Below, in pieces: positions 1 through 11,759 of a stretch of 64,000 nucleotides of DNA (position 1 is the stretch's first letter; each line of letters begins with the position of its first letter). Below the pieces are notes generated by a model that had not been told where the DNA came from, searched no databases, and was given only the letters and a program-made list of their open reading frames with translations. Origin of the DNA: Branchiostoma floridae (Eukaryota; Chordata; Leptocardii; Amphioxiformes; Branchiostomatidae). Where the stretch lies: assembly GCF_000003815.2 (NCBI RefSeq), contig NC_049980.1, positions 27,820,273 through 27,884,272 of the forward strand, given 5' to 3'. Made by a program: the position numbers and the translations under genes.

Positions 1-228
1 CGACTCTGTGCCCTTAGGAAAGGTAATTTTCACGACCTACCTTACACGCCCAGGTGTAAAATGGGTACCTGGCTTCGGTTGGGGTCGGGGAGGTAAAAGA
101 AAAAAACTACCCTTAGATTATCGTTCAAAATTTAAAGGTTCTTGCCTTTCGCCTTTTTCAGTTTTTTTTATCAGATTGGTAGTTCTTCTATAGGGTAGAC
201 AGAGTTATAATATAGACGATGGCCCAAC

Positions 229-2067
229 CTTGCTCCTTAGAGCCTCCGTCTCGCCGGTGATGGACTGTAGAGTCACCTTCAGGTTGGTCAGCTCGGACCG
301 GAGGGCGAGCAGAGACTCGTTATCCGCCTCCCGCTGCCGGGACAGCTCGCTGAACTGGGTGTTGAAGCAATATCGACATTAACTTGTTTTGGTTGCATGT
401 TTGTTTCTTTGTATATCTGTTAGTTCTGACTTCATGCTACATCCAACTTATAAGCTGGTGTGTTACGCCGAAGGGTGGTTGTACAGGCAATATAGATACA
501 TAAGTGGCTACAGATATCGGTGTCAAGCCTAGTTTCTGAACTTGAAATTCAATTAGATGAGGAATATGAAACATAGCAACATTCCAGCAACTGGAATACT
601 TAATGCACTTTAGTGTGGGGAAACAGATTTCTACTTGGGAAAAATGCCAAAGAAAAACAACAATAAACGAGCGATTCTTTTTCAATGTTTGAATGTAAGC
701 GTCACAATATTGTACATTTCCTATATCCGTACTCTGATTAATAAGGTTTTCTTTTACAAGGCCTTTGCTATTGACATCACACAAAACTCAACATATTTAA
801 GCAGTGACAGTGAGTTAAAACGTTTAATCCCTTCTCACCTTGACCTTGTACTTGGCCTCGGCCTCATCCCTGTTGGCCTGGCCCATGATCTCGTACTGCA
901 GGCGGATCTCACGCAGCGTCTCGCTCAGGTCCGGGCCTGCAAAGAATGGCGTCTCCGTCTCAGCTATGGCCACGGCCTCGTTCAGCTGGCTCTGCACCCA
1001 CCTTGTCTCCTGTACGGGAAACACATCATAGATAATCACCCACTGTATACTTTCTCCGTCAAATAAAACTTTAAGTAGGAAATCTTCAATGATTTGTGGT
1101 TTCTTGCAACTGAAAAAAAAACTATTAACAGTGTAACGAGTGAGTTCAAAGGGTACAATAATCATTTCATTTCTTGTTAATAGCATACATGTACCAAGAA
1201 TAAGAGCTCAATAATTCACGTGGTATCAATCTAACACTACAAAGACATATTCACCTCATCATAGACCCTCTTTAAGAACTCAATCTCCTCCTGTGCTGTG
1301 GTCAGCCTGTTTTCCACTCCAACACGCTCCACAGTCGCCGCATCCACCTCCTGAAACATATCGGGAATTCAAACATCATGTATAAACAATACTCCAAAAT
1401 AAGGTTCAGAATTGGATATGTTGATGGCATATCAGCACAATGAAGATCTGATGGAACGACAAACACACCTTCTTGACCGCTGCAAGCTCAGCCCTCCTTG
1501 CTGCATTTGCAGCAGTCTCGGCCTCGCATCTGCCCGGAATCAAAGTGAATAGAACATACATTTAAATCATTTGTTCATTCAAACGTCTACTCTGATAATG
1601 CGTTTCATTGAACGCGTATACTATGAAGAACTATTAAGCGCAATCAATTTTCAGTGGCTTGATTTCTTTTTCTTTTGTTTTAAAGTATTATGTGTGACTT
1701 ACTTCGCCTGCCACTCCTCGGCCTGTGCCTGCCAGCTGGCCCTCTCGGCCTCCTGCTGAGTCGTCTCCTGGGTGAGCTGGTCCACCAGCGCGCGCAGCTC
1801 CGTCAGCTCCGTCTCGTACACCTCCGTGATGTTTCTCTCCTCAATCCGACTTGCCTCCTGGATTCGGATCTGGGTCGTCAGCCTAGTGCTGCGCTCCTGC
1901 AGGGACCGCACCTTCTCGATGTAGCTGGCGAAGCGGTCGTTCAAGGCCACCAGCTCCCTCTTCTCGCCGCTGCGGGTCACCCTGGCGTCAGCGAGGGTCT
2001 GCAGCGCCCCATCGGTGGCGATGTAATACTTTCCGCCGCCGACTCCAGCTCGTGATTTGGTGGCCAT
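229..2067 (-). CDS. IF-a: cytoplasmic intermediate filament protein, keratin-like (partial, continues left of the window)
   Basis: Structural protein of the cytoskeleton; the alpha-helical rods form coiled-coil dimers that assemble into 10-nm filaments. Exons read on the minus strand: 2067-1703, 1529-1469, 1350-1255, 1009-839 and 354-229 (365, 61, 96, 171 and 126 nt), all with GT-AG junctions; 273 codons are visible. The head of about 35 residues is Gly/Ala rich. Coil 1A starts with [16 protein letters not shown], the diagnostic IF start motif, followed by heptad-rich coil 1B and coil 2. The 61/96/126 exon lengths match the vimentin-type intron pattern of vertebrate IF genes. The rod-end exon and the tail are not visible and should lie beyond position 1; bases 1-228 read as intron and match the corresponding intron of IF-c around 16700-16880. 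The ATG at 2067 is the first in frame and is shared with IF-c. Family is sure; the subtype is not. Confidence 0.9.
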
Positions 2068-2620
2068 GACCTCGTGTCCTCAGAGTTTCGAGCGTGTCTT
2101 TGGTTTGAAACTATCTTTCGTAGCAAGACCCTCTAGGTGGTATGCTAGAGCAACTGCCCGGTACACTAGTTCTTTACAGTTTTATCACGGTCACTTAACA
2201 TGCCGTCACCTCCTGTCAATAATCTGCTTGGCTTACGAAGCTCGCTATTGGTGAACCGCATCGTTTCAGATTATAGAAACCCATTGGTTCCTGGTTTCTG
2301 TAAGTTTACCAAGGACATAGCTGACCTCAATGTGTCAGCCCATCAAAGGTTCATGACCTGCCTTTTCCACCAAATGGCTTCAAATAGAAAGCAATTTGTG
2401 TACTTACAAACTTCGTAGTATGTAGGGCAATCAAATATTTGAGGAAAAACAAATCTTGAAGCTTGTCAAGGGTAATATCTAATATGCTTCAGACGAGTTC
2501 TGAATTTATTTTGTCTGTCTATAACAAATATCATCAATATCAACATTTATTCACCCGTAATGTGCTCGTAATCATTTCTTGATTTCACACTATGGCTATA
2601 TCCTTAAACTTTAAAAACAG
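2068..2620 (-). promoter_or_regulatory. 5' flank of IF-a, conserved with IF-c
   Basis: This flank aligns with 19526-20035 upstream of IF-c, with many short differences. Shared landmarks are the GCAAGAC block near 2130, the AAACCCATTGG/AAACTCATTGG block near 2280 and the GTATGTAGGGCAATCAAAT block near 2420. No obvious TATA box was seen. Conservation alone does not prove promoter function, because the whole block is a duplication. The homology is cut at 2621 by a LINE insertion and resumes near 3830. Confidence 0.55.
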
Positions 2621-3828
2621 GGTGAATTATTTTATACTGTTCGCCGATGACACAAACATATTTCTTTCCCACAAAAATTTTGACTCTCTGATACAACTGG
2701 CTAACCAAGAACTGCGCAAAGTAGCTACATGGTTTGAAGCCAATAAATTATCAATAAATACTAAAAAAACAAATTTTCTCATTTTCTGTAGCAAGAATAA
2801 AAGTTATGATACTAATAAGGCCAAAATTTTCCTACAGAATGTTACTATAAAGCAGGAGAAACAAACTAAATTTTTAGGAGTAATTATAGATGAAAAACTA
2901 AATTGGAAAGCCCATGTCTCCGCCGTAAGTAAAAAAGTTGCTAAGACAATTGGTGTTATAGGGAAAATCAAACACAATATTCCTCTAAAGACCCTTTTAA
3001 CTATTTACAACAGCCTTATATACCCGTATTTGACTTATTGCAATATAGTTTGGGGATGTGCGTGCCATACTACACTTCACCCACTTACAACTCTACAGAA
3101 AAAATTCACACGAATGGCTACTGCCTCTGATATTCTTTCACATACAGCCCCTTTATTTCTAAAATTGAAAATATTGAATGTGTATGATATAAATAAGTTG
3201 CAAATTAGTATCTTCACATTGAACTGTCTTTCTAACACTCTCCCCGATATGTTTAAAGATTTCTTAAATCCTAATTCACATGTACACAATTATCATACTA
3301 GGCAAAGAAATCTACTCCATATCCCTCTCTTTCGAACAACATTAGCGCAGTCCTCCGTTAAATATAGATGTGCTACAATCTGGAACAGTCTTCCTACAAA
3401 TATAAAAAACACTACTTCCTTCCTTACATTTAAAAGTGCCCTTAAAACACACCTCATAAACCACCCTAGCCCCTTATAGAAATATTTATCCTATCTCAAT
3501 TCATATTGCTATAATTATTTGATTTCGTTGATCACTCATCTTTTTTTGTATTATTATAACATATGATTGTATAAGTTTCTTATGTTTATTACTTATTGAT
3601 TTCACTGATCGTATATCTTTTGTATTATTATAACATATGTGCTAGTTTTTTTTCTTCTTTGTTGATTATGATTCATTGATCACAATTTTGTGTAAACATA
3701 TAGGAGGAGGGCACAGCATAAACTGTTAAGGTTTTTCCCTCCTCCTGCACCTGTTTTATATTTTATTCTCTTCTGTATTATTATTTTGTACGTGCAAACA
3801 ATAAAACAAACAAACAAACAAACAAAAA
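2621..3828 (+). mobile_element. 5'-truncated LINE (non-LTR retrotransposon) with reverse transcriptase C-terminal half
   Basis: An open frame runs to the stop at 3477-3479. It enters the reverse transcriptase just before the catalytic FADD motif (codons at about 2640-2651) and continues through FLGVIID and the LIYPYLTYCNIVWG region typical of the CR1/L2/Jockey group C-terminus. The fingers and most of the palm upstream of FADD are missing, as is any endonuclease, so this is a 5'-truncated, non-autonomous copy. The 3' end is a short A-rich, (AAAC)n-type tail at 3800-3828. The in-frame ATG at 2592 lies in host flanking DNA and is fortuitous. Comparison with the IF-c flank (20030-20070), which lacks the insert, gives the boundaries. 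The clade is tentative. Confidence 0.85.
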
Positions 3829-4189
3829 CTAGGTTGGAATGCGATGCTTGGAAATGGCAGGTTGTTAGTATTTAGGGCAACAAAATGTTTGATTTCAACC
3901 ACGTTGACACTCTCTTTGGCAAAGTGGGCGCGCTAATAAGACGAAAAATCATTTGTGACAGCTTTTCATAATTATGTCAACAAAGGTTTAAGAACCCAGA
4001 CTGTAAAAGAAGAGCAACTACAGCATTAAGAATTTCCCACATTTAAGACTTTGGGGCTCAGAATGTAAATATGGGTCAAACATTTCTATAACTATATCCT
4101 TGTGTTACATAGTTTCAGAAATCATTGAAAACTGAAGTTACTCGAACATCTACTGGTTTTCTTATGCCACACAAGTCATATTTTGTGGC

Positions 4190-5540
4190 CCGAGTCTGTA
4201 TTCCTTTGTTCCTATCTATAGGAAAACATCATGCACAGTGTTAAAAGACGAAAAAATAACAATAGCCAAAACGTGCCGAAGATATGTATAAGCCGCCTGA
4301 GGTCAAACATACACAGTCTCGGGTGGTGTGACCTGGTTATGATTGTTTAAAGGCACATTGCGAAGGGTAATCTCAGACCACAGAAACCTCAGGCCAGTTC
4401 GATATTAGTAGTCCTTGTTCAAAAGACAGAAAAGTGTCATATAGACATAACTAATGATTTATGCATGTTTTATTTAAATATGTATCGATTTACCAAGAAC
4501 ATTTTGGTCGCAAGGCCTATGCATGCATTTGCATCGTCATTTTCCGTCGTCTGTTTAGTTGAAGAATTTGTAAGGAAGTCTTTTATATTAGGCTTACGGT
4601 GCAAAAGAATTATGGCACGGTGATCTAGCAACACAGGACACTTCTATTCTTGATAGATATGTAAATATACGTGAATATGACTCATAAAATTCCTACCCAT
4701 TATGTTAAATTCAAAGACTGTGAAAAGACTGTGTCAACAATTTACATTCAACCTTTGCATAGCCTAGATACTAAGTTACTTCAAAGAGCCCGCATTTTCC
4801 AATGTCACAAGTTTCATCCGTTAAGGCGTTGTCCAAAATTCTACAGATAGCTGTATAGCCATACGACAAATAGATCAGAGTTTAAAATGCACTGCGGTAA
4901 ATTTATTTACGAATATGGACCGTTCCAGTGTGGGACTTCTGCGCAGAATTCCTGAAGTGGCCGGAAACTACTTTAAACATTTGATCAACCCAAATAACGG
5001 CAACCTAAAAAGTCAATGTACGAGTAAATGAATTTTTTGATACCCTATTTGTAACTAATTACGCCCTAAAATAACGACAAGTTTTCAAAATATCTCATCA
5101 TCACGCGTGTACAATAAAAGACTAGTTTTAGCTGTCAGCCAAATATCTGTATGGCTCTACATAAAATATTGCAACGTAATCATTTGTTCCGTAAAGCAAT
5201 AAACACATCCTCCATTCGACATAACTTGTTATGTCAAGATCCTAGTTAAGGACAGGACCTTATGGCAGTCTTGGTGTTACCTCTCTAAGTATGAACTGAA
5301 CTGAACTTAACTACATAGGCAGCAATGATGAAGATTGGGATCAAAAGGCCTGCAAGATGCATATGATAGATTGTACAGTTTGTGGATTACACAGTTTAAA
5401 CAATGAAGTACGATATAGATCTGTGATATGCCTAATTTCACTTTTCTTTATTTGATTTCCCATAGTTTTAAGATTGTCGGCAAACTACTGGCTGTATATT
5501 ATAAAGAATCACTATGTCAGACAGTAAAAATAAAAGATAG
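4190..5540. repeat. Intergenic repeat unit A (upstream-of-IF family)
   Basis: First of at least four diverged copies of a unit of about 1.0-1.3 kb found upstream of IF-b and IF-e. Ordered landmarks recur in every copy: GTGACCTGGTTATGAT, then TAGTAGTCCTTGTTC, GGTCGCAAGGCC, GGCTTACGGTGCAAA, TAGCCTAGATACTA, a CATCCGTTAAGGCGTTGTC block and AAGGACAGGACCTTATGGCA. No coding potential is supported. The ordered landmarks show local duplication of ordinary intergenic DNA rather than independent transposon insertions, although an ancient mobile origin is not excluded. Confidence 0.7.
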
Positions 5541-5599
5541 TTTCGTTACAGTGATATATTTTTTTGGATAAAGGAAAAAGACAAAATTGTCCACAAATG

Positions 5600-6600
5600 T
5601 AGAAAAAAAGAAAAATAGCAGGAACGTGCCAAACAGACGTTTTATCAGCCGCCTAAAAGTCAAGCTTACTCAGTTTTAGTAGCTGTGACCTGGTTATGAT
5701 TGTCAAAAGGCACATTGCGAACGGGCAATTTATGAGCGCGGAAACATCAAGTTAATTGAGATAATAGTAGTCCTTGTTCGTAAGGCAGGCTACTTTCACA
5801 TGACTGATAATGAGCATCTTTAAATGTTTGTTGATTTACATTTTGGTCGCAAGGCCTATGCACTGACATTGCCATATTGCGTCCCCCACTTACAAATTTG
5901 TCAAAAAGTTTTTGTCTATAAGGCTTACGGTGCAAAGCAAAAGATTTGTTCCACGATGACCTAGCAACACATGGTATTTTCATCTATTTTTGAAAGATTA
6001 CGTAAATGTGATTCGTAAAATTCCTAATCATCATGACAAAATTCAAAGACTGTGAAAAGACTGTGTCTACAATTTACATTTACCTAGCCTAGATACTAAC
6101 ATACTTCAAAGAGCGTACATTTCCCCATGTCAGACGTTCTCATCTGTTAAGGCGTTGTCCAGGATTTTGCAGAAAGTTGTATAACCGTACGACACATATA
6201 TCAGAATTACAAATAAAAAGTACTGCGGTACATATATGTGCGAATATGAACTGTTTCAGGGTAGGGTGTCTACAAAGAATTACTGCAGGGGCCCAGAAAC
6301 TGCTTCAAAATTTTGATCACCCCAAATAACGGGAACCTTAAATATCAATGTTCGAGTGAACTCTTTGATACCATATGTACAAATAATTGCGTCCTAAAGT
6401 AACGATATTAGTCAATTTTTCAAAACACCTATTTGGCACGTGTACAATAAAAGACTGTAGAATTGTAGTTGTCGGTCAAGTATTTGCATGGCTCTTCATT
6501 AATATTGCAATGTAATCATTTGTCTCGTATGGACACATCCTCTACCCGACATAACTTGTTATGTAATGATCCTAAGTAATAAATAAGGTGACTAAATAGG
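5600..6600. repeat. Intergenic repeat unit B
   Basis: Second copy of the unit described at 4190-5540, directly following it and leading into the upstream region of IF-b. It keeps the GTGACCTGGTTATGATTGT, GGTCGCAAGGCCTATGCA and TAGCCTAGATACTA landmarks in the same order. Short open frames here are unconserved between copies. Confidence 0.7.
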
Positions 6601-6659
6601 CATCAATGCTGAAGATGATTGCGAAATACTGGTCGACATGAACATGAACTATCCAAGTT

Positions 6660-7112
6660 TACAAAGCCTTAAGCGGGAATTTGCGGTTCACCGAGGGGTC
6701 ACTTAATTCTAATTGTATACGTAAAAACATATTTCAAATATATTCATAGGTTTATGAATGTTCCGGGCTGTCAAACTGATCCACGTGTGATATTTGATTG
6801 CCCCACATACCCGAGCTGTGGTATGCTCTGTAAATCGTCCTAGTCAGCGCCTGACCGAATCTGTTATATAGGTCATTTTTGGTGGCTTCCAAGACACTTA
6901 TGTGTACAGAGACCCTCCCCTATTCCTGTACGGAGCACCAACCAATGATACGCCTATCTGACTAAGAGATTGATAGGACGTGGTTACACTGATACACTTA
7001 AACAAACTTCGAAGGCATAGAAAAGCTTTAGCTGCGTGTCGGTATAGCTCAGAATCCACCGCTTACGACTCTGTGGAAAGACTGCCCCGTTCGAAGCCTA
7101 CACGAGCACAGC
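6660..7112 (+). promoter_or_regulatory. Upstream region and 5' leader of IF-b (promoter copy P1)
   Basis: About 450 bp immediately before the IF-b ATG that is strongly conserved upstream of IF-e (27720-28208) and also as an orphan at 25770-26228. Shared blocks include CTTAAGC..GAATTTGCGGTTC, the GTGATATTTGATTGCCCCAC block with CATACCCGAGCTG, CCAATGATACGCC and GGTATAGCTCAGAATC just before the ATG. No clear TATA box. Promoter activity is inferred from position and conservation. Confidence 0.6.
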
Positions 7113-10100
7113 ATGGCGACCCAGTTGGCCAAGATGACCCGGACAGCTGAGAAGAAACAGCTCTCGGCCCTGAACGGCCAGTTCGCCTCCTACATCGAGA
7201 AGGTGCAGGCTCTGAACCAGAGCAATGCCGCCCTGGAGAGTCAGCTGCAGGCCGTCCAGGCCAAAGCCGCCCCCGTAGAAAAGGGGAAGTACGAGGGGAT
7301 GCTGAGTGCGCTGCGCGCTCAGGTGGACGGGCTGTCTCAGCAGAAGGCTCAGTTGGAGGTTGAGAGAAACAGCTGGCAGTCTCAGGCGGAGGAATGGCAG
7401 GGAAAGTACGTTAATCATCATGATATTGCTTTCAAATATAAAGACAGCTTTTAACTACGTCCAGGCCCCTTTGTACTAGACGGCGATCACGCTGCGCTTT
7501 TACTGCGACCTAACTCACCTCACCTCACCTATCCCTTGACCTTCTAGTGGGTCGTTGGGGCACCATGGCGACCTAAATAGGCTATGCTTAACATTCGATT
7601 ATATCGATTTTACCTAGCATGTATGGTTCTCTTGTTTGATAGGTGCGAAGAGCAGTACTCGGTGCGCTCCGGACTGAAGGCCGAAATTCAGCAGAACAAG
7701 ATGGTAAGTTCATTCTTTCTATCCATACAATGTCATAAGCAGAAATTTGAAAGTCCGTCTTCGATCAGATCAACCGGTTCTCATTCAAACAAGGACAGTT
7801 GCACTTGAAGTTGTCTTCTGTTTAGATAAGGAGGATCTGTCTAGGTAAGCTTATTAGTACAAGTCGAAATATGTGTACAGTTGGATTGAGTACAACATTG
7901 TTAAAAACGTACTGTGGACAGCATTTTCCTGCTACTAAAAAGTGTTGCGGGTTGACTTACGAAATGTTTGCATATAATAAGATACTTTCGTATTACCACC
8001 ATAACAGTCTTTAATGTTTTAGGAACTGGAAATCATCAACGCTGCGCGTTCGGGCTTCGAGAGCAGGCTGGTGGCCGCGCAGGGAGAGATCGAGGCCGTG
8101 AATAAGAATAACTCTGCGGTAAGCACGTCTGCCTGTCTGTCTGTCTGTCTGTGACACCAATCATTCAGTTGCAATAGAAAACAAGCGTAAGTCGTTACTT
8201 TAAAAAAAAAAACGTACATCAAATCCTTTCTTTGTCAAACGTTCAAACTATGCATCGACGGATGACCTCATTCATTATTATAATCAGACTGTAACCGATA
8301 TTCCTTTCCAATCACATAGTACAACATCATAGCCAATTTTTCGTAATAAATTTTACAGGGGATAGCAGCTCTGCGGGAAGAGTTGGCCCGGACTGTGACT
8401 GCGATAGAGGCGAAGCAGGCGGCTGTGACAGGACCGGACCTCAGCAACACCCTGAGGGAGATCCGTGAGCAGTACGAGGTGGTCGGCCAGGCGAACAGGC
8501 AGGACGCTGAGGCAAAGTACAGGGAGAAGGTGAGAACAGATGACAGCTATCCTGAATTGTTGTGTTTGAAATATATTTGTTTTGTAAGGCCACGCCAAGG
8601 TAATTCATGGATGACATCCGCTCGCTAATTTTCGCTTGATGTCAGCAAAAAACACAGCAGAATCTTTAAGAGATGGTCAACATGACAAAAAATTGCGAAA
8701 ATAGGCAAATTGTGCCTCACGGTACATCACTTCCTGGGAAACCAGGTGCAGCTAGTGTTGCAGACCAACCTGGATTTTAACCAAATACGTCATGACATTA
8801 GCATAATTTATGAATATCTAATTATAAATGTCACACTTAGATATGCTACATATCAAAGATATAAGAAACAAGTTTAGTTTAGGAAGAAATCTTAAAATCC
8901 CATGGTTTAAACCAAAAGTAGTGATTTTTGTAAAATATGGCTTTCGGAAACCCGGTGCCATGGCAACACGAAAAATAATAAACTTAATTTTTTTTTGGAA
9001 ATTGATGCCAACAATATTCTAGGAAAATTCATTAAGTTTGGCTGTTGTAGCACACGCTGTTTGGGAGCTATACGACGTCAAAGTTGGCGCAGGCACTTTT
9101 AGCCCCATGAATACAGCAATTGAGAGACCATGTTTTGTTCCTTTAATTCTTGTTTATATACAGCCTTCATGATATCTTATTTGGAAATGAAGCCATCTCT
9201 TTTTGTAGCCATCTAGTTTTTTCACACTATCTCATTGTTTTTTTCAGTCTGTAGAGGGTGTCGTCCATGAAATTTACTTACTGTGGCCAAATGTTATTAT
9301 CATGGTAGAAATATTTAAAAAAAGACCGAGAAATTTAAACATTCAACCAAGGAAACGAGCTAGACATGTAGAGGTTATGGGAATTTTGTATGGTTAGGTG
9401 TGACCGGCCATGCAACCATGCCAGTTTATGCAAGGTAGATTATGCTAATGTACATGTATGTAGATGGCTATTAGAATAATGGCGTCCTTAATACTTGTTA
9501 AATCAAAAATGGCTAACGGCCCGTACTATTTTGAATGATTCATTACCATAACAAGTTACATGATTAGCTTTGCCGATGGGACGTATAGTGTGTTATTACG
9601 TGCCGTTCCTGCTATGTGACAGTTTGTTTGTATAACCTAAGTTTGCGGAGATAGCCCTGCAACGGCAGAAAGACAGCGACGCTCTGGCAGCCGCCAGGGC
9701 AGAAGTGGCTGAGTTCCAAAAGAAGATCGACACCCTGAGGGCCGAGGCCGAGTCTATCAGGAGCAAGGTGAGTGGGTTGCCAGTATAGGTAGGAGCTTGC
9801 TGTTGGGGGTAAAATGGGTCTGTGAATTACATCTAACTTTGGCAAGCAAAGGAGGACGAATGGTAACAATCATTGAGAATTCTTGAAGACTTCAATGAAA
9901 ACAGCTTGGTTTTATCGTAGCAAATTTAGGTGCGTGGTTGTGCATTTACAACTGAAATCTTTTGAGATTGTTTAAAGTATCGAATTTGCATAAACTTACG
10001 CTGGTCTATTTGTTTCTATTTCATCTTGGCAATTCCCTTCTGCTGTCATCGTAAGGCAATCTCATACATAATCTCCAAAATGCACCTGTTCTCTTGTATC

Positions 10101-10593
10101 CATAACAGAACATCGCCATGGAAGACGGCATGAAGCAAACGGAGACCCGCATACAGAAGGAGATGGAATCGTACAGGCAGGCCATCGCCAAACGCGAGGC
10201 GCAGATCGAGCAGATGAAGCTGGAGACGGCACAAAATCTCACCAACTACCAGGAGCTGATGAACGTCAAGATGGCGCTCGACCTCGAGATAGCCGCTTAC
10301 AGGAAGCTGTTGGAGGGAGAGGAGATCAGGTACAGGCACAGTTTTGTCACATCTATGTTATTTGTTTGTAATTTGTCTAGCGATTTGTTAATCGTAGCTG
10401 ACAACATTATCGGGGTTTAACCAATGCTTTCCACCTTTTTAAGTGTCGTCGCAAAACACACGTAATTATTATCTGATTGGGACAAATCTGCACGTGTTTC
10501 CGCAATGTATTTCGTTTTGTTTAAAAATTAGTATACGTCTAATCACCGTCTTTATTTCTTAATTTGCTCCATAGGCTGCTCGGTCAGGCTTAG
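7113..10593 (+). CDS. IF-b: cytoplasmic intermediate filament protein, tail truncated by a stop codon
   Basis: Exons 7113-7405, 7643-7703, 8023-8118, 8359-8529, 9642-9767, 10109-10329 and 10575-10593; total 987 nt, 328 residues, all GT-AG. The head is about a dozen residues. Coil 1A starts [20 protein letters not shown]; coil 2 ends with the diagnostic rod-end [18 protein letters not shown]. Only LLGQA follows before TAG at 10591-10593. The paralogue IF-e has CAG at this codon and a further 39-residue P/V/E/Q-rich tail. In IF-b an open frame continues 19 codons past the TAG to TGA at 10651, still tail-like. AATAAA at 11182 is the likely polyA signal. Exons 2-6 are nearly identical to IF-e, so the pair is recent. 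The product could be a functional tailless IF or an early stage of decay. Confidence 0.9.
8640..9130. repeat. Dispersed TGACGTCA/GACGTCAAAGTTGGCGC repeat in IF-b intron 4
   Basis: The stretch 8720-9110 is the reverse complement, with mismatches, of 12395-12720: shared blocks include GCATAATTTATGAATAT, CATGGCAAC, GGAAAATTCAT/ATGACTTTTCC and GACGTCAAAGTTGGCGCAGG. It is therefore a dispersed, non-coding element inserted in the long fourth intron, which IF-e lacks at the corresponding place. No transposase frame is visible. Confidence 0.7.
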
Positions 10594-11334
10594 ATGCCCC
10601 ATCCAGTTCAGACGGCCCAGATCCCCGAGCCAACGGCAGCAACACCTAAGTGAAGCATTTGTCCACGCCATCGTGGAACGTTAGGACGTACAATATTATC
10701 TAATAGCAAATAGATTTGATATATGTCACATTCATCGGAACAAGCCAAAACTATTAACCAAGGTACCGTACAAGGAGGACGAAAGAAGGAATGGCAAGAT
10801 GGGAGGATGCAGGAAACCAGGAAGGGTGGAGAAAACTGTTTGCCAGATCTTCCGTGGTGACACAACCTTCAAATAGTTCGACTAAGGGATATATGACACC
10901 AAAAGCGTAGATTTTCAAGATGCCATGGATGGGTGTTTCCATGAATTGATTTCCTCACAATGCATACTATCCGTGAACACCGTTGCTTTTCTGGTATGGA
11001 AATTACGAAATGGCTTTAAAAATGTTCACGCCATATATATATACTAGGTTGGCGAACAGCTACGTACAGAATAATGATAGATGTGAAGGCACTGAGCACC
11101 ACATGTACGTCACGTTATTAGTGCACCTTAATCGGAAACTACTGTGGCATTATTATCAAACGTAGAAGCAACGTAGTACGTAATAAAAAAAGAAGATCAA
11201 ACTTAAAGAATTATTTCCTAAATGATTCATTGCTCGTGTTTTCTTCTTCAAAGCGTAGATTCCTTTTCTTTTCCATTTGTTCTTTACTTCATTATTAGAA
11301 GCTGGTAACCTCAGATAGCTAGAATCTGTAGCCG

Positions 11335-11500
11335 TTAGCCAACAATGATGCCATTCGGCATGTCCATATCCAGGACCATCGTCCCGTCTCTAGGTGACAG
11401 GTAGTGGGACTTGACGGCAATCGACTGGCCTTCATCTTTGTTGGTTGATACGCCAGTCGAGGAAGACAAGCTGATGCCAGCGGTGACATGCCTCGTTGGC
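11335..11500 (-). pseudogene. Relic of the last GH10 exon (C-terminal domain)
   Basis: Read on the minus strand this starts with GCCAACGAGGCA after an AG acceptor and ends with codons for MPNGIIVG and a TAA at 11337-11335. That matches the last exon of GH10-a (33407-33162, ending MPNDIIVG), but it is 166 nt against 246 nt: about 80 nt are deleted in the middle, removing the FHGNY region, and the frame is shifted with a stop after the DWRINQQR-like stretch. Homology continues into the 3' flank, which ends 3' of IF-b just as GH10-a ends 3' of IF-e. It also continues upstream to about 11745, where repeat DNA begins. No other GH10 exon was seen nearby. This is a dead remnant of a duplicated GH10 gene. 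Confidence 0.85.
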
Positions 11501-11759
11501 CTATTACATGAAGGAATATGAAATAACGAGGACGTAAAGTTGCATTACTATTGGTATCCTTTCGCTCAGCATACTGCAGTGAAACAATGGCAATTTCCGA
11601 ACATACTACAAGATAATAGAAATGTATTAGAACTAAATAAATAAATAGATACAACGCATGCAGTCCTTTAACAGTGAATATCGCTGATTACGTATCTACG
11701 CGGTAGATCAACAAAAGCCAAATGACGTATAAAGACAAAGCTGAAGTAAAAATAATAAA

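Noticed and set aside
635-1066. 143-codon plus-strand frame overlapping IF-a exon 4
   Set aside because: Antisense shadow of the exon; the coiled-coil frame with proper splice sites is on the minus strand, and the paralogous shadow at 17863-18111 is not conserved in length.
2592-2620. ATG at 2592 as the start of a host gene with reverse transcriptase
   Set aside because: The first ten codons are host flank (present in the IF-c flank without the LINE); the frame runs into a truncated LINE.
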